DNA of 64,000 nt from Kluyvera cryocrescens NBRC 102467 (GCF_001571285.1 NZ_BCTM01000017.1:1-64000), one strand, 5' to 3'; counted from the stretch's first letter, positions 27,587 through 38,599 are shown. The notes: generated by a model from the sequence alone, not told the origin. Translations and numbers: made by a program.

Positions 27587-28255
27587 ATGGAGAGTTTCGA
27601 AATGTTTGAAGTGACAGAGAGTGTATCTAATTCCCGTAAAATTATTTTAATCACCCATCCGTCCGTGCAAGCAAACGCGTTTGCAAACTACCTTACTGAT
27701 TTACTGTCAGTTTCTGTCGATGTTCATAACATCAACAAGCCTCTGGTACAGCGCCTGAACAAAGGCTCCGTGGTATTGTTCGATATCGCAGTTTCCAACA
27801 AAAAACTCAACGGCATCTGGCGTGATATTATTCGCACTCAGTTTGATGCTCCGCGTCTGCTGATTATTAACAGCGCGCAGAAGTATGAATTATACGAAAT
27901 GGCACAGTGGCCAGCATTGTACGGCGTATTCCGTCACGACGACGAAGAATCGCGCTTAATTGAGGGCGTCAAAGCGGTCTTAAACGGCGAGCAGACGGCT
28001 GAATTGAGCGTGATGCACCCGGCAATGTATGCCGTTGAACATACTCCAGATACGAATGATAGCGTGCCGCTGACTGAGCGTGAATGTGAAATTCTGAACG
28101 AACTGCGCCATGGTGCAACCAATATGGATATTGCTCGCGCTTTGTTCATTAGCGAAAATACCGTACGTACTCATCTGTATAATGTTTTCCGCAAACTGAG
28201 CGTGAAAAACAGAACCCAGGCGGTGAGCTGGGCGAACGAAAACCTGCGTCACTAA
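27587..28255 (+). CDS. CsgD-like LuxR-family transcription regulator
   Basis: The 222-aa protein has an N-terminal receiver-like domain (residues 15-135) and a C-terminal LuxR helix-turn-helix (about 160-222). The last 35 residues, including ISENTVRTHLYNVFRKL and KNRTQAVSWANENLRH, are almost those of CsgD, the curli and cellulose regulator. The receiver keeps an Asp in VVLFDIAVSNKKLNG at the CsgD position but lacks the usual acidic cluster, so phosphorylation is doubtful. No csg genes are in the window. E. coli has nothing between yggR and ruvX. The start could be 27587 or the next ATG at 27602, which has GGAGAG upstream. Confidence 0.88.
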   Translation: MESFEMFEVTESVSNSRKIILITHPSVQANAFANYLTDLLSVSVDVHNINKPLVQRLNKGSVVLFDIAVSNKKLNGIWRDIIRTQFDAPRLLIINSAQKYELYEMAQWPALYGVFRHDDEESRLIEGVKAVLNGEQTAELSVMHPAMYAVEHTPDTNDSVPLTERECEILNELRHGATNMDIARALFISENTVRTHLYNVFRKLSVKNRTQAVSWANENLRH

Positions 28256-28373
28256 TCGACACACCTCTCCGACATAAATTAAGTTGCAGAAAGGCAGTCA
28301 GCGACTTTGATACGCGATGGCTGCCAACGTGCCGATAACTTGATGCAGTGCGAGTCACGCTATTTGGCGAGCT

Positions 28374-28393
28374 CCCGGGAAGCGATTCCCGGG
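28374..28393. terminator. Hairpin between the CsgD-like gene and ruvX
   Basis: CCCGGGAA-GCGA-TTCCCGGG is a perfect 8-bp stem with a GCGA loop, 10 nt past the ruvX stop on the minus strand. It probably ends one or both convergent transcripts; no U tract follows. Confidence 0.55.
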
Positions 28394-28403
28394 GGCCGTC
28401 AGC

Positions 28404-28820
28404 CTAGAAACCCTGCTCGAAAAAGCTTTCCAGAATCACCACGGCAGACGCTGAGTCGACGCTGCCTTTATTCAGTGCGCGGAACCCGCCGCGTTCAAAT
28501 AATCCCGCACGTGCTTCCACGGTACTCAATCTTTCATCGTGCAGCGTAATTGCCACACCAAAGCGACCATGAATTTTATTGGCAAAGTTACGCGCCCGCG
28601 CGGTTAACGGCTGCTCTGTACCATCCATATTCAGCGGTAGACCCACGATCACCGCTTCTGGCTGCCACTCTTTGAGCAGGCGGCCAATGATATTCCAGTC
28701 CGGCGTGCCGTCCTGGGCCTTGATAGCCGTCAGCGGACGAGCGGTTCCGGTGATACGTTGGCCAATAGCTACGCCAATGCTGCGGGTGCCAAAGTCGAAT
28801 GCCAGCAGTGTTCCACTCAT
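28404..28820 (-). CDS. ruvX: Holliday junction resolvase-like RuvX (YqgF)
   Basis: The 138-aa RNase H-fold protein is involved in 16S rRNA 5' processing. [16 protein letters not shown] holds the first catalytic Asp, [11 protein letters not shown] and DERLSTVEA the other acidic residues. It overlaps the yqgE stop by one base (TAATG). Confidence 0.95.
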   Translation of the reverse strand: MSGTLLAFDFGTRSIGVAIGQRITGTARPLTAIKAQDGTPDWNIIGRLLKEWQPEAVIVGLPLNMDGTEQPLTARARNFANKIHGRFGVAITLHDERLSTVEARAGLFERGGFRALNKGSVDSASAVVILESFFEQGF

Positions 28821-29383
28821 TATGCGTGCCCCGCGGTGCCTGACATGGTCAGGATATTGATACCAATAAGCTTAGCTGCTTCTTTCCAGCGATCGCTAAT
28901 CGGGGTTTTAAACAGAATATTTAAATCTGCCGGAGCGGTAAGCCAGGCGTTATCAAGGATCTCCTGCTCAAGCTGGCCTTTCTCCCAGGATGCGTATCCG
29001 AGGGCGACCAGTACATCCGATGGCTGGCGTTCGGTACCCAGCGTTTCCAGCACGTCACGCGAAGTGGTGACGATAGTGTTATCAGAGATGCGAATGCTGG
29101 AAGAGAACGCTGCCGGAGGCGTATGCACGATAAAGCCGCGATCTTCTGCCAGTGGGCCACCCAACATCACCGGTTTATCAAGGCGAATGGAAGGATCGCG
29201 TGGTTCAGGCGTGATCTTTAGCTTTTCGAGGATCCCCTCGATCTGCAAATTATCCAGTGGTTTATTGATGATGATCCCCATCGCACCGTCATCGTTATAT
29301 TCGCAGATGTAGACCACGGAACGACGGAAGATAGGATCCTGAAGGGTTGGCATAGCAATGAGGAAATGATGCTGTAAATTCAT
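28820..29383 (-). CDS. yqgE: YqgE, UPF0301 family protein
   Basis: The 187-aa product matches E. coli YqgE ([20 protein letters not shown], later [13 protein letters not shown] and [10 protein letters not shown]). Function unknown; it is almost always beside ruvX. The ATG at 29383 gives the family start rather than an upstream in-frame Met. Confidence 0.94.
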   Translation of the reverse strand: MNLQHHFLIAMPTLQDPIFRRSVVYICEYNDDGAMGIIINKPLDNLQIEGILEKLKITPEPRDPSIRLDKPVMLGGPLAEDRGFIVHTPPAAFSSSIRISDNTIVTTSRDVLETLGTERQPSDVLVALGYASWEKGQLEQEILDNAWLTAPADLNILFKTPISDRWKEAAKLIGINILTMSGTAGHA

Positions 29384-29529
29384 TATCAGAGATTCTTGTC
29401 CTGTTTCAAAAAGCAGCAGCACCCAGTATGAGGGGAAAGCGCACTGCTGTCACCAGGCTTGCCCGGTAGTAGAGTGGGCGATGGGCCTGGCTGGCGGCGG
29501 GTTCCCTCCCGCCGTTTAAAGACAACGCT

Positions 29530-30477
29530 TTATTTTTGCAGACGTTTTTCGATAGCGTCCATCAACATGCCGGTGATGGAAATCGGATATTCCGCTTCGA
29601 TTTCACGCACGCAGGTTGGGCTGGTGACGTTAATTTCAGTCAGACGGTCGCCGATGATATCGAGGCCAACGAAGATCAGACCTTTCGCTTTCAGCGTAGG
29701 GCCGACTTTACGAGCAATCGCCCAATCGCTTTCGCTTAATGGACGCGGCTCGCCGCGGCCACCGGCGGCCAGGTTGCCGCGCGTTTCGCCGCCCTGCGGA
29801 ATACGGGCCAGGCAGTAAGGCACCGGCTCGCCGTCAATCACCAGCACGCGTTTGTCGCCGTCTTTGATGGCCGGGAGGTAGTTTTGCGCCATGCAGTAGC
29901 GGCTGCCCAATTCGGTCAGGGTTTCGGCAATTACGCCAATATTCGGATCGCCTTCTTTCACGCGGAAGATCGATGCGCCACCCATACCGTCCAGCGGCTT
30001 CATGATGATATCGCCGTGTTTTTGCCAGAACGCTTTCAGCTGCGCTTTGTTACGGGTGACCAGCGTTTCCGGCGTCAGGTCGGAGAACCAGGCGGTAAAC
30101 AGCTTCTCGTTACAATCGCGCAGGCTCTGCGGTTTATTGACGATGAGCGTGCCTTGCTCTTCTGCGCGCTCCAGAATATAGGTCGCGTAGATAAATTCAG
30201 TATCGAACGGCGGATCTTTGCGCATCAAAATGACGTCAAGATCGGCCAGCTTAATCTCCTGCTCACTGCCGAACTCGTACCATTTGTCGTAGTTCTGCTC
30301 AACGCTCAGTAGACGCGTGCGCGCATGCGACACGCCGTTTTCCAGATACAGATCGTTCATCTCCATATAGTGGAGTTCGTATCCGCGGCGCTGGGCTTCC
30401 AGCAGCATAGCGAAGCTGGTGTCTTTCTTGATGTTGATGCTTGCGATGGGATCCATCACGATGCCGAGCTTGATCAT
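29530..30477 (-). CDS. gshB: Glutathione synthetase GshB
   Basis: The 315-aa ATP-grasp enzyme joins glycine to gamma-glutamylcysteine. MIKLGIVMDPIASINIKKD at the start, the ATP loop KPLDGMGGASIFRV, and the metal/glycine site RIPQGGETRGNLAAGGRGE are visible. It follows rsmE by 12 nt. A GC-rich hairpin (GGCGGG/CCCGCC near 29494-29515) lies after it, before yqgE. Confidence 0.97.
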   Translation of the reverse strand: MIKLGIVMDPIASINIKKDTSFAMLLEAQRRGYELHYMEMNDLYLENGVSHARTRLLSVEQNYDKWYEFGSEQEIKLADLDVILMRKDPPFDTEFIYATYILERAEEQGTLIVNKPQSLRDCNEKLFTAWFSDLTPETLVTRNKAQLKAFWQKHGDIIMKPLDGMGGASIFRVKEGDPNIGVIAETLTELGSRYCMAQNYLPAIKDGDKRVLVIDGEPVPYCLARIPQGGETRGNLAAGGRGEPRPLSESDWAIARKVGPTLKAKGLIFVGLDIIGDRLTEINVTSPTCVREIEAEYPISITGMLMDAIEKRLQK

Positions 30478-30489
30478 TATTGTTCTCCT

Positions 30490-31221
30490 TTAACCCAAAT
30501 CGCCAAAGCGCACCTGCAGTGCGGTGATGGCGGTGAGTGCGGTAGTCTCTGTGCGCAAAACGCGAGGCCCCAACAGAATATCAGTAAACTGGTAGCGTGC
30601 GGTCATGGCAATTTCATCCGCGGACAGCCCTCCTTCCGGGCCAATCAGCAAGCGTACGCGCTCAACCGGCTGCGGCAGGGTATTAATGCTAGCGCTGGCG
30701 CGCGGATGGAGGTTCAGCTTTAACGCGTCATCCTGCTCGGCGCACCACTCTTCGACATCCATTGCCGGGCGAATTTCCGGTACAACGTTGCGACCGCACT
30801 GCTCACAGGCGGCAATAGCGATTTTTTGCCACTGCTGGAGCTTCTTATTCAGACGCTCGGCATCCAGTTTAACCCCGCAGCGCTCAGAAAAAAGTGGCGT
30901 AATGAGGCTTACACCCAGTTCTATCGATTTCTGGATAGTAAATTCCATTTTGTCGCCCCGCGACATCACCTGGCCGAGATGAATATGCACCGGTGATTCC
31001 CGATCGTCCACCGCGCCGCGCTGGATCTCGACCATGACATTTTTTTTGCTGGCATCGGTAATGACAGCGTCAAAAACCTGATTACTGCCATCAAATAGCT
31101 GAATTTCCTGGCCCTTACCCATGCGCAGGACGCGGCCAACGTGGTTAGCAGCATCGTCGCACAGAGGGATCTGCGTGCCGACGGTAATCGGTTCCGGGTG
31201 ATAGATGCGGGGGATACGCAT
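30490..31221 (-). CDS. rsmE: 16S rRNA m3U1498 methyltransferase RsmE
   Basis: The 243-aa SPOUT enzyme methylates U1498 of 16S rRNA. The N-terminal PUA-like domain begins [11 protein letters not shown]; the C-terminal knot shows [14 protein letters not shown] and [16 protein letters not shown], the SAM-binding signatures. It heads the rsmE-gshB series. Confidence 0.96.
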   Translation of the reverse strand: MRIPRIYHPEPITVGTQIPLCDDAANHVGRVLRMGKGQEIQLFDGSNQVFDAVITDASKKNVMVEIQRGAVDDRESPVHIHLGQVMSRGDKMEFTIQKSIELGVSLITPLFSERCGVKLDAERLNKKLQQWQKIAIAACEQCGRNVVPEIRPAMDVEEWCAEQDDALKLNLHPRASASINTLPQPVERVRLLIGPEGGLSADEIAMTARYQFTDILLGPRVLRTETTALTAITALQVRFGDLG

Positions 31222-31422
31222 AGTCTGACTTCCATCTGTAGCGGTGCCCTCAGCTTATGAAGAGGGCAGGGAAAATAAACGATTGCCGATAGTGTAAACA
31301 CAAAATCATCCAAGATGCATCAAGGCGGCAAGAGAGTCCCCCGATAACCTTACTCAAGAAAGTCATTTGGGGGAGCGAACGCAGTCAACGCCGAGGCATC
31401 CTGGAGAATAATGTATATGAGG

Positions 31423-32130
31423 TTAGCTCTTTTGCGCCTGACAAGCCTGCTGGACATAAGGATTATGGTTGCCCTGCACTTTAGCGATACGCTCGTCGCG
31501 CTGGCACTCCCAGTGGCTGACCGGATACATTTTATCCCAGGCGTTGAACAACTGGGTTTGCTGGCGAGAAAGAGTGAGGCTGTAGCGGTCGCGCATATAG
31601 AAGTAAATGCGGGCAATCGCGCCACGCGAACGTTCCGGCGGCTCAGCGACTTTAGCTTTGAAATCAACCTTCATGCCGCACTGACCGTACTGGCCTTCGC
31701 CACCGTTCCACTGACTGTACATAAAGTTACCGCGGTCGCCGTTAACCTCACCGACGGCGGGCTGCAGGTTATGCATATCGCTTTCCATTTTGCGATATTC
31801 CGGATCTTTGGCGCAGTTTTTTCTGCCACCGTCCTGCCAGCACTGGCGCTGATGGCCAAACTGCCACGCCGGCACGACGTGTTCCCACTCGACCCGGCTG
31901 GCGCGGTTTTCATTTTTACGGACTTTATAGCCGCAGGACTCCAGATCGATGACGCCTTTCTTACCCTGCCAGTTGATTTTACAGCCGCAGTAAAAGTCGC
32001 CGGGAACGTCGTTATTAACTTTTACACCCGCCGTTTTGGCCTGGGAAAAACTATTGATACCTTCGGCGAATGCCTGGCCTGAAAGCGCCGTCGCCAGAAA
32101 CGCGGCGGCAAAAGACAATTTACGGTACAT
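31423..32130 (-). CDS. endA: Endonuclease I (EndA), periplasmic
   Basis: The 235-aa periplasmic nuclease cuts double-stranded DNA. A signal peptide ends at GQAFAEG near residue 22. The beta-beta-alpha-metal motif is [13 protein letters not shown] with the catalytic His, followed by [17 protein letters not shown]. Eight Cys residues fit disulfides. The ATG at 32130 (MYRKLSF) gives the E. coli length. Confidence 0.96.
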   Translation of the reverse strand: MYRKLSFAAAFLATALSGQAFAEGINSFSQAKTAGVKVNNDVPGDFYCGCKINWQGKKGVIDLESCGYKVRKNENRASRVEWEHVVPAWQFGHQRQCWQDGGRKNCAKDPEYRKMESDMHNLQPAVGEVNGDRGNFMYSQWNGGEGQYGQCGMKVDFKAKVAEPPERSRGAIARIYFYMRDRYSLTLSRQQTQLFNAWDKMYPVSHWECQRDERIAKVQGNHNPYVQQACQAQKS

Positions 32131-32224
32131 CACGAACTCCATCTCAAATCGAGCCCGCAACGTAACGAATGTGGTTGCCAGATGCAATCAGTTAGAACGG
32201 AAAACTTCCTGATATTTCCAATGG

Positions 32225-32725
32225 TTACATTTCTGCAACTAATGGCTCGCCGCAGTGGACGCAGCGATAGGTGGCTTCACCGCGCAGCACGCGGTTATGA
32301 CGCCGGACGGTCAGTTGGTGTAGCTGGCAGCGGCAACGATAGGGGAAGGTTTGGCGGCGCACGGACTCCAGTTCAAACTGGTGCGTACGACGAGCCGGAA
32401 CGCCAAGCACGCTTTCCATCATCCACTTCCACTCTTTGCCGTGCGGCGCCACGCGGCCAAAGTGTTTCCATACCAGCAAATGGGCCAACTCATGTGGTAC
32501 CACTTCATCAATAAACGCCTGCTGATTTTCCTGCAATAGCACAGGATTCAGGCGGATCTCATACTGCTGAAGCCATGCGGTACCGGCGGACGTCCCGCGC
32601 TGCTGATAAACCAGTTTGGGCTCCGGGTAATTTCGGCCCAGCGCGAGGTTGGCCTGGGCGAGTTTTTCCCGCAGGCTGCGCATGACGTTTTGCTGGATGG
32701 CGATAGGAATTCGAGGGCTTTTCAT
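32225..32725 (-). CDS. sprT: SprT family zinc protein
   Basis: The 166-aa protein has the metalloprotease-like HELAH motif ([15 protein letters not shown]) near residue 75 and a C-terminal zinc ribbon with YRCRC and YRCVHCGE. It is related to the SPRTN/SprT family; the bacterial role is unclear. Near-identical to E. coli SprT in length and order next to endA and galP. Confidence 0.93.
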   Translation of the reverse strand: MKSPRIPIAIQQNVMRSLREKLAQANLALGRNYPEPKLVYQQRGTSAGTAWLQQYEIRLNPVLLQENQQAFIDEVVPHELAHLLVWKHFGRVAPHGKEWKWMMESVLGVPARRTHQFELESVRRQTFPYRCRCQLHQLTVRRHNRVLRGEATYRCVHCGEPLVAEM

Positions 32726-32768
32726 AACGGCTGAGGATAAAACGTGAGGCGGGGTGGTGCAAGGGGAA

Positions 32769-32790
32769 GCTTCCTCCCGCAGGAGGAAGC
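32769..32790 (-). terminator. Hairpin 3' of galP
   Basis: GCTTCCTCC-CGCA-GGAGGAAGC is a perfect 9-bp stem with a 4-nt loop, 11 nt beyond the galP stop. It is the likely galP transcript end, although a U tract is lacking. Confidence 0.6.
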
Positions 32791-32801
32791 GTCATTCAGG
32801 G

Positions 32802-34196
32802 TTAGTCGCGTGCGCCAATTTCGCGCAGCGGACGGCCTTGCATCAGATTGCGTTCAATGTGTTCCAGAGAGACGTTTTTGGTTTCTGGAATCAGCCACAG
32901 GGTCAGGAAGATGAACAGCACGTTCAGACCACCGTATACCCAGAACGTATTGGCGCTGCCCAGCGAGTTCAGCATCGTCAGGAAGGTTGCGCCGACGATC
33001 ATGTTGGCAATCCAGTTGGTGGCAGTCGAGCAGGTGATACCAAAATCACGCCCTTTCAGCGGCTGGATTTCAGAACACAGTACCCAAATCAGCGGACCGG
33101 CGCTCATCGCAAAACCGACGATAAACATCAGCAGCATCAGGACAGCCGTGTACTGTGCGGCGGCAGAGTGAATGCCGACGTGCATCATGCTGCCCAGCAC
33201 GCCCATACCGACGGCCATGACGATAAAGCCAAGGATAAGCGTTGGTTTACGGCCCCAACGGTCAACCAGGCCAATAGCGATAAAGGTCGCCAGCACGTTG
33301 GTCAAGCCAACGATCACCGTCCCCCACATCTGTTCGGTGGTGTTGGTATAACCCGCCAGTTCAAAAATCTTCGGCGCGTAGTACATGATGACGTTCATCC
33401 CGGTGAACTGCTGCATTACCTGCAACAGAATGCCGAGGAACACCGCGCGGCGGAAGTTACTGTTCTCTTTAAACAGCGCCCAGCCGCTCTGTTTTACCTT
33501 CAGGCTTTCACGGATTTCGTCGAGTTCACGTTTGGCTTCTGCGCTGGTATCGCGCAGACGCAGCAGCACGCGTTCAGCATCGTTGAAGCGACGTTTCGCG
33601 GCGAACCAGCGTGGGCTGTCCGGCAGGAAAATGACGCCAATCAGCAGCAGAATCGCCGGGATGATGATAACACCCAGCATCCAGCGCCATGCGCCGCTGT
33701 AGCTGAAGGCGGTATCGGAGAGATAGGCCCCCAGAATACCGATGGTGATCATTAACTGATACATGGAGATCATGCTGCCGCGAATTTTCTCAGGCGCAAT
33801 TTCAGACAGATAAAGCGGCGCGGTATAGGATGCAACACCCACGGCCAGACCCAGCAGCACGCGGGATACCAGCAGAACTTCGACGTTTGGCGCGGCGGCG
33901 GAGAACAGGGAACCGGCAACGAACAGGATTGCACCGATCATCAGGCTTTTCTTACGGCCTAAACGGAAGGAGAGCCAGCCGCTGCCTACGGCACCCACCG
34001 CAGCGCCGAACATCATGGAGCTCACTACCCACTCCTGGGTGTGTGCGCTGAGCTGGAAATCGGTAGTAATAAAGGGCAATGCACCGGCAATAACGCCGAT
34101 ATCAAGGCCGAACAGCAGTCCGGCCAGAGCGGCTAAGAAACAGACAAAAAAGGTCATTGTCTTGTTAGAGCGACCCTGTTTTTTATTGTTAGGCAT
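32802..34196 (-). CDS. galP: Galactose:proton symporter GalP
   Basis: The 464-aa sugar porter has 12 membrane segments and the family motifs [44 protein letters not shown] and the terminal [15 protein letters not shown]. It imports galactose and glucose with H+. The ATG at 34196 ([12 protein letters not shown]) gives the E. coli length; an upstream in-frame Met has no conservation. CRP and GalR/GalS-type sites lie upstream. Confidence 0.97.
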   Translation of the reverse strand: MPNNKKQGRSNKTMTFFVCFLAALAGLLFGLDIGVIAGALPFITTDFQLSAHTQEWVVSSMMFGAAVGAVGSGWLSFRLGRKKSLMIGAILFVAGSLFSAAAPNVEVLLVSRVLLGLAVGVASYTAPLYLSEIAPEKIRGSMISMYQLMITIGILGAYLSDTAFSYSGAWRWMLGVIIIPAILLLIGVIFLPDSPRWFAAKRRFNDAERVLLRLRDTSAEAKRELDEIRESLKVKQSGWALFKENSNFRRAVFLGILLQVMQQFTGMNVIMYYAPKIFELAGYTNTTEQMWGTVIVGLTNVLATFIAIGLVDRWGRKPTLILGFIVMAVGMGVLGSMMHVGIHSAAAQYTAVLMLLMFIVGFAMSAGPLIWVLCSEIQPLKGRDFGITCSTATNWIANMIVGATFLTMLNSLGSANTFWVYGGLNVLFIFLTLWLIPETKNVSLEHIERNLMQGRPLREIGARD

Positions 34197-34257
34197 TATG
34201 CCCTCCAGTTGAGTCATTGATTTTGTAATGCTTAGGGTAGGAGAGTACGAAGTAAAA

Positions 34258-34279
34258 AAATGTGATAACAATCACGACT
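34258..34279 (-). promoter_or_regulatory. CRP site upstream of galP
   Basis: AAATGTGATAACAATCACGACT matches the 22-bp CRP consensus with TGTGA at 34261-34265 and TCACG as the opposite half. It lies 62 nt before the galP ATG, fitting activation by CRP-cAMP. Confidence 0.7.
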
Positions 34280-34295
34280 GTGTAATCGGTTACAC
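34280..34295. promoter_or_regulatory. GalR/GalS operator, proximal, upstream of galP
   Basis: GTGTAATCGGTTACAC fits the GalR/GalS consensus GTGKAANCGNTTNCAC at every position. It directly abuts the CRP site, as expected for an operator of the gal regulon. Confidence 0.8.
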
Positions 34296-34461
34296 TGACG
34301 TTTTGGTTAAAATTAGGTTAAATCATAATAAAATCAAATGCGTTCATCTGTTTTATCCAGATGATAAAAGCAAATAATGAGAATTAACTGAAACACAACG
34401 CATAAAGATGAAAAGGCGTTTCAATGCGATATCACAAGGCTTTATCCACGCCATTCTAATT

Positions 34462-34477
34462 ATGTAATCGCTTTCAT
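34462..34477. promoter_or_regulatory. GalR/GalS operator, distal, upstream of galP
   Basis: ATGTAATCGCTTTCAT matches the GalR/GalS consensus except at its two ends. It lies 182 bp from the proximal operator, a spacing that could allow looping. Confidence 0.6.
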
Positions 34478-34527
34478 TAGTTTGTGTGGAAATGTAAATT
34501 CATACGTAGAAGGGGGATGAGCAGGCA

Positions 34528-34558
34528 TAAAAAAAGCCAGCACGAGGCTGGCTTTTAT
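34528..34558 (-). terminator. Bidirectional terminator 3' of metK
   Basis: AAAAAAAGCCAGC-ACGAG-GCTGGCTTTT forms a 7-bp GC-rich stem flanked by an A run and a T run. It lies 16 nt past the metK stop and can work on both strands. Confidence 0.85.
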
Positions 34559-34573
34559 CGAGGCGGTGGGGGC

Positions 34574-35728
34574 TTATTTCAGGCCAGCCGCTTCGCGCAG
34601 TTGGGCTGCTTTGTCGGTTTTTTCCCATGGGAAATGTTCACGACCGAAGTGACCGTATGCGGCTGTCTCTTTGTAGATTGGGTGCAGCAGATCCAGCATC
34701 TGAATCAGGCCGTATGGACGCAGGTCGAAGAACTCACGTACCAGCAGGGTCAGCTGTTCAGTTGGCACTTTTTCGGTGCCAAAGGTTTCAACCATGATGG
34801 AAGTTGGTTCGGCAACGCCGATCGCGTAAGAAACCTGAATTTCGCAGCGGTCAGCCAGGCCTGCGGCAACGATGTTCTTCGCGACGTAACGCGCAGCGTA
34901 AGCGGCGGAACGGTCAACTTTAGACGGATCTTTACCGGAGAATGCACCGCCACCGTGACGAGCCATGCCGCCGTAGGTATCCACGATGATTTTACGACCG
35001 GTCAGACCGCAGTCGCCCATTGGGCCACCGATAACGAAACGGCCGGTTGGGTTGATGAAGAATTTGGTTGATGCGTTCAGCCACTCGGTTGGCAGAACCG
35101 GCTTGATGATCTCTTCCATCACCGCTTCCTGCAGCGATTTCTGATCGATGCTTTCAGCGTGCTGGGTAGACAGCACTACCGCGTCAATACCGACAACTTT
35201 GCCGTCGTCGTACTGGAAGGTCACCTGGCTTTTTGCATCCGGGCGCAGCCACGGCAGGGTGCCATTTTTACGCACTTCAGCCTGACGCTGCACCAGACGG
35301 TGTGCGTAGGTGATTGGTGCTGGCATCAGCACGTCGGTTTCGTTGGTTGCATAGCCGAACATCAGGCCTTGGTCGCCCGCACCCTGTTCCAGCGGATCGG
35401 CACGGTCAACGCCCTGGTTAATGTCAGGAGACTGTTTACCGATAGCGCTCAGTACCGCACAGGAGTTGGCATCAAAGCCCATATCCGAATGCACATAGCC
35501 AATATCACGAACGGTTTTACGGGTGATCTCTTCGATATCAACCCAAGCGCTGGTGGTGATTTCACCGCCAACCAGCACCATACCGGTTTTGACGTAAGTT
35601 TCGCACGCTACGCGGGCTTTTGGATCCTGCTCGAGGATAGCGTCCAGCACGGCGTCAGAAATTTGGTCCGCAATTTTGTCAGGATGCCCTTCGGATACAG
35701 ACTCGGACGTAAAAAGGTGTTTTGCCAT
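34574..35728 (-). CDS. metK: S-adenosylmethionine synthase MetK
   Basis: The 384-aa enzyme makes SAM from ATP and methionine. Signatures: [20 protein letters not shown] at the start, the hexapeptide [12 protein letters not shown], and the P-loop-like [16 protein letters not shown]. It is essentially identical to E. coli MetK. The ATG at 35728 gives that length. Candidate MetJ boxes lie upstream. Confidence 0.98.
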   Translation of the reverse strand: MAKHLFTSESVSEGHPDKIADQISDAVLDAILEQDPKARVACETYVKTGMVLVGGEITTSAWVDIEEITRKTVRDIGYVHSDMGFDANSCAVLSAIGKQSPDINQGVDRADPLEQGAGDQGLMFGYATNETDVLMPAPITYAHRLVQRQAEVRKNGTLPWLRPDAKSQVTFQYDDGKVVGIDAVVLSTQHAESIDQKSLQEAVMEEIIKPVLPTEWLNASTKFFINPTGRFVIGGPMGDCGLTGRKIIVDTYGGMARHGGGAFSGKDPSKVDRSAAYAARYVAKNIVAAGLADRCEIQVSYAIGVAEPTSIMVETFGTEKVPTEQLTLLVREFFDLRPYGLIQMLDLLHPIYKETAAYGHFGREHFPWEKTDKAAQLREAAGLK

Positions 35729-36380
35729 ATTTAATATCACCCAATAGGAATTTGGTTAGCTCGAACTGTCGTGCTGCATAGTCACGATGGAGGATTCTAC
35801 CACGGACTTATCGCTTTCTGTCACTGGCAGTCTGAGTGTTAATCAGTATAGATGGATTAACATCTGGACGGCTATTTTAGGTCACATCTTCACCTCATTG
35901 CCAGTTTTTTTTGAGATGGCTCTCATTCTGCTGTTCAATAGAATGGAAATTTTTCCTGACACTGTCGTCAATGTGCACATTTATATTTTGCTTTTTCGCC
36001 GCCTTATCGGTATAAAACGCCGCGCGCGGCTCATACCAATAAGCACACGTCATTTTCACGTGTCGCCACTTCCAGCCGGGCTAAAACTTTTGCTTTGGCT
36101 TGTTGGTCCGTTCTTTCAGGGCGGCCGTGGAGGTGATACGAGATAATGAACCGTTGTATTCTGCCGATTTTGTCGTGCCGTTCTGGCGCGAACATACCCC
36201 CCGCAACTCCCATTTCTGCATTGCATACCAGCCGATGTTATACCCATTTCGGCGCTTCTCAGGACTCCAGAGCCGGTAGGTAACTGAAGACTGAACAAGG
36301 GCGCTCTTGCTTGTGGCAAGGGTTTTCTCGTGGTTTCGCTGAACCGTCATACCAGGTTCAGGTACGTGTTTTACAATGAT
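35729..36380. other. metK-yqgB intergenic region
   Basis: These 652 bases hold the metK control region on the left and the yqgB-speA promoter region on the right. An open frame of 119 codons at 35787-36146 (+) has two hydrophobic stretches but no ribosome site and no product I recognise, so it is not called. E. coli has doubtful small genes (yqgC, yqgD) near here; I cannot match them to this sequence with confidence. Confidence 0.4.
35850..35873 (-). promoter_or_regulatory. Candidate MetJ boxes upstream of metK
   Basis: Three adjoining 8-mers, AGATGGAT, TAACATCT and GGACGGCT, each match the met box AGACGTCT at five or six positions. They lie about 122-145 bp upstream of metK. Tandem weak met boxes are usual for MetJ targets; metK is one in E. 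coli. Confidence 0.5.
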
Positions 36381-36512
36381 ATGAATAAGAAACCGGTCGC
36401 ACAGTCGGTGCGTCAGCATGTTCTGCTGGCTAATCCGTCTGCTTATGGGTTGTTATCGCAACGTTACGCTGCGATAGTAGTTAACTGTTTTACACTTGTT
36501 ATAAATAATTGA
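36381..36512 (+). CDS. yqgB: YqgB small protein
   Basis: The 43-aa product [20 protein letters not shown]... matches E. coli YqgB in length and in the segments [16 protein letters not shown] and [10 protein letters not shown]. It ends 8 nt before speA, as in E. coli, and may act as a short translated leader for speA. YqgB has been linked to acid stress; the function is unclear. The ATG is preceded only by a weak ribosome site. Confidence 0.82.
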   Translation: MNKKPVAQSVRQHVLLANPSAYGLLSQRYAAIVVNCFTLVINN

Positions 36513-36520
36513 GGTTCGCT

Positions 36521-38497
36521 ATGTCTGACGACATTTCATTGGATTCGCTTTCGTCAGCAGGCGAACGCGGTGTACTACGTTCCATGCAGGAGGTTGCGAT
36601 GAGCTCCCAGGAAGCCAGCAAAATGCTACGCACATACAACATTGCCTGGTGGGGCAATAACTACTACGACGTCAACGAGCTTGGCCACATCAGCGTCTGC
36701 CCGGACCCTGATGTTCCGGATGCCCGCGTCGATCTCGCTGAACTGGTGAAGGCCCGTGAAGCGCAGGGGCAACGTCTACCTGCGCTGTTCTGCTTCCCGC
36801 AGATCCTGCAGCATCGTCTGCGCTCGATTAACGCCGCGTTTAAACGCGCCCGTGAATCCTATGGCTATAAAGGCGATTACTTCCTGGTCTACCCGATTAA
36901 GGTGAACCAGCATCGTCGCGTGATCGAATCGCTGATCCACTCCGGTGAACCGCTGGGGCTGGAAGCTGGCTCGAAAGCCGAGCTGATGGCCGTGTTGGCG
37001 CATGCAGGTATGACGCGTAGCGTGATCGTCTGTAACGGTTATAAAGACCGTGAATATATTCGTCTGGCGCTGGTCGGCGAGAAGATGGGCCATAAGGTCT
37101 ATCTGGTTATCGAAAAGATGTCCGAAATCGCCATCGTGCTGGAAGAGGCCGAGCGCCTGAACGTGGTTCCGCGTCTGGGTGTGCGCGCCCGTCTGGCATC
37201 GCAAGGCTCCGGTAAGTGGCAGTCTTCCGGCGGTGAAAAATCCAAGTTCGGCCTCGCGGCCAACCAGGTGCTTCAGTTGGTCGAGATTCTGCGTGAACGC
37301 GGCCGCCTGGACAGCATTCAACTGCTGCACTTCCACCTCGGCTCGCAGATGGCCAACATTCGCGATATCGCCACCGGCGTGCGCGAGTCCGCCCGTTTCT
37401 ACGTTGAACTGCATAAGCTGGGTGTGAATATTCAGTGCTTCGACGTCGGCGGTGGCCTGGGCGTTGACTACGAAGGTACGCGTTCGCAGTCTGACTGCTC
37501 CGTGAACTACGGGCTGAATGAATACGCGAACAACATCATTTGGGCGATTGGCGATGCCTGTGAAGAGCATGGCCTGCCGCACCCGACGGTGATTACCGAG
37601 TCGGGCCGTGCGGTAACCGCGCACCATACGGTGCTGGTCTCTAATATTATCGGCGTTGAGCGTAGCGAAAACACCGAGGCCACGCCTCCGGCTGAAGACG
37701 CCCCGCGTGCCCTGCAAAGCATGTGGGAAACCTGGCAGGAGATGCATGAGCCGGGCACTCGCCGCTCGCTGCGCGAATGGCTACACGACAGTCAGATGGA
37801 TTTGCACGATATCCACGTCGGCTACTCTTCAGGCACCTTTAGCCTGCAGGAGCGAGCGTGGGCGGAACAGCTCTATCTGAACATGTGCCATGAAGTGCAA
37901 AAACAGCTCGATCCGAGCAACCGCGCGCACCGTCCGATTATCGACGAGCTGCAGGAGCGTATGGCGGATAAGATTTACGTCAACTTCTCCCTGTTCCAGT
38001 CGATGCCGGATGCGTGGGGTATCGATCAGCTGTTCCCGGTGATGCCGCTGGAAGGGCTGAATCAGGCACCTGAACGTCGTGCAGTGCTGCTGGATATTAC
38101 CTGTGACTCCGATGGCGCTATCGATCATTATGTCGATGGCGATGGTATTGCCACCACGATGCCAATGCCGGAATACGACGTCGATAACCCGCCGATGCTG
38201 GGCTTCTTTATGGTCGGCGCGTATCAGGAGATCCTCGGTAACATGCACAACCTGTTCGGTGATACCGAAGCGGTTGACGTGTTCGTCTTCCCTGACGGCA
38301 GCGTGGAAGTTGAGCTGTCCGATGAAGGGGATACCGTGGCGGATATGCTGCAGTACGTACAGCTCGATCCGAACACGCTGTTAACCCAGTTCCGCGACCA
38401 GGTGAAAAACACCGATCTGGACGCTGAGCTGCAGCAGCAGTTCCTGGAAGAGTTTGAAGCTGGACTGTACGGCTATACTTATCTCGAAGACGAGTAA
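36521..38497 (+). CDS. speA: Biosynthetic arginine decarboxylase SpeA
   Basis: The 658-aa PLP enzyme turns arginine into agmatine. It is a fold type III (alanine racemase-like) decarboxylase: the PLP Lys is in [12 protein letters not shown] near residue 127, with HFHLGSQ and [11 protein letters not shown] further on and the C-terminal catalytic Cys in ITCDSDG. It is near-identical to the E. coli enzyme. The ATG at 36521 (MSDDISLD) follows TGAGG. Confidence 0.97.
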   Translation: MSDDISLDSLSSAGERGVLRSMQEVAMSSQEASKMLRTYNIAWWGNNYYDVNELGHISVCPDPDVPDARVDLAELVKAREAQGQRLPALFCFPQILQHRLRSINAAFKRARESYGYKGDYFLVYPIKVNQHRRVIESLIHSGEPLGLEAGSKAELMAVLAHAGMTRSVIVCNGYKDREYIRLALVGEKMGHKVYLVIEKMSEIAIVLEEAERLNVVPRLGVRARLASQGSGKWQSSGGEKSKFGLAANQVLQLVEILRERGRLDSIQLLHFHLGSQMANIRDIATGVRESARFYVELHKLGVNIQCFDVGGGLGVDYEGTRSQSDCSVNYGLNEYANNIIWAIGDACEEHGLPHPTVITESGRAVTAHHTVLVSNIIGVERSENTEATPPAEDAPRALQSMWETWQEMHEPGTRRSLREWLHDSQMDLHDIHVGYSSGTFSLQERAWAEQLYLNMCHEVQKQLDPSNRAHRPIIDELQERMADKIYVNFSLFQSMPDAWGIDQLFPVMPLEGLNQAPERRAVLLDITCDSDGAIDHYVDGDGIATTMPMPEYDVDNPPMLGFFMVGAYQEILGNMHNLFGDTEAVDVFVFPDGSVEVELSDEGDTVADMLQYVQLDPNTLLTQFRDQVKNTDLDAELQQQFLEEFEAGLYGYTYLEDE

Positions 38498-38599
38498 GTT
38501 AACCCTCCCTATCTCAGGGAGAGGGGACAAGCGCACATCGCTTGTATCCGCACAAAATAACGGCGATAATTCGCCCATATAAGCAGTTACCCAAATCAA

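Noticed and set aside
32754..33755. 333-codon open frame antisense to galP
   Set aside because: Low-complexity His/Gln-rich translation opposite a certain gene; no family features.
35787..36146. 119-codon open frame between metK and yqgB
   Set aside because: Two hydrophobic stretches but overlaps the likely metK control region, has no ribosome site, and I cannot match it to yqgC or yqgD.
36776..37747. 323-codon open frame antisense to speA
   Set aside because: Opposite a certain, highly conserved gene; no motif or ribosome site.
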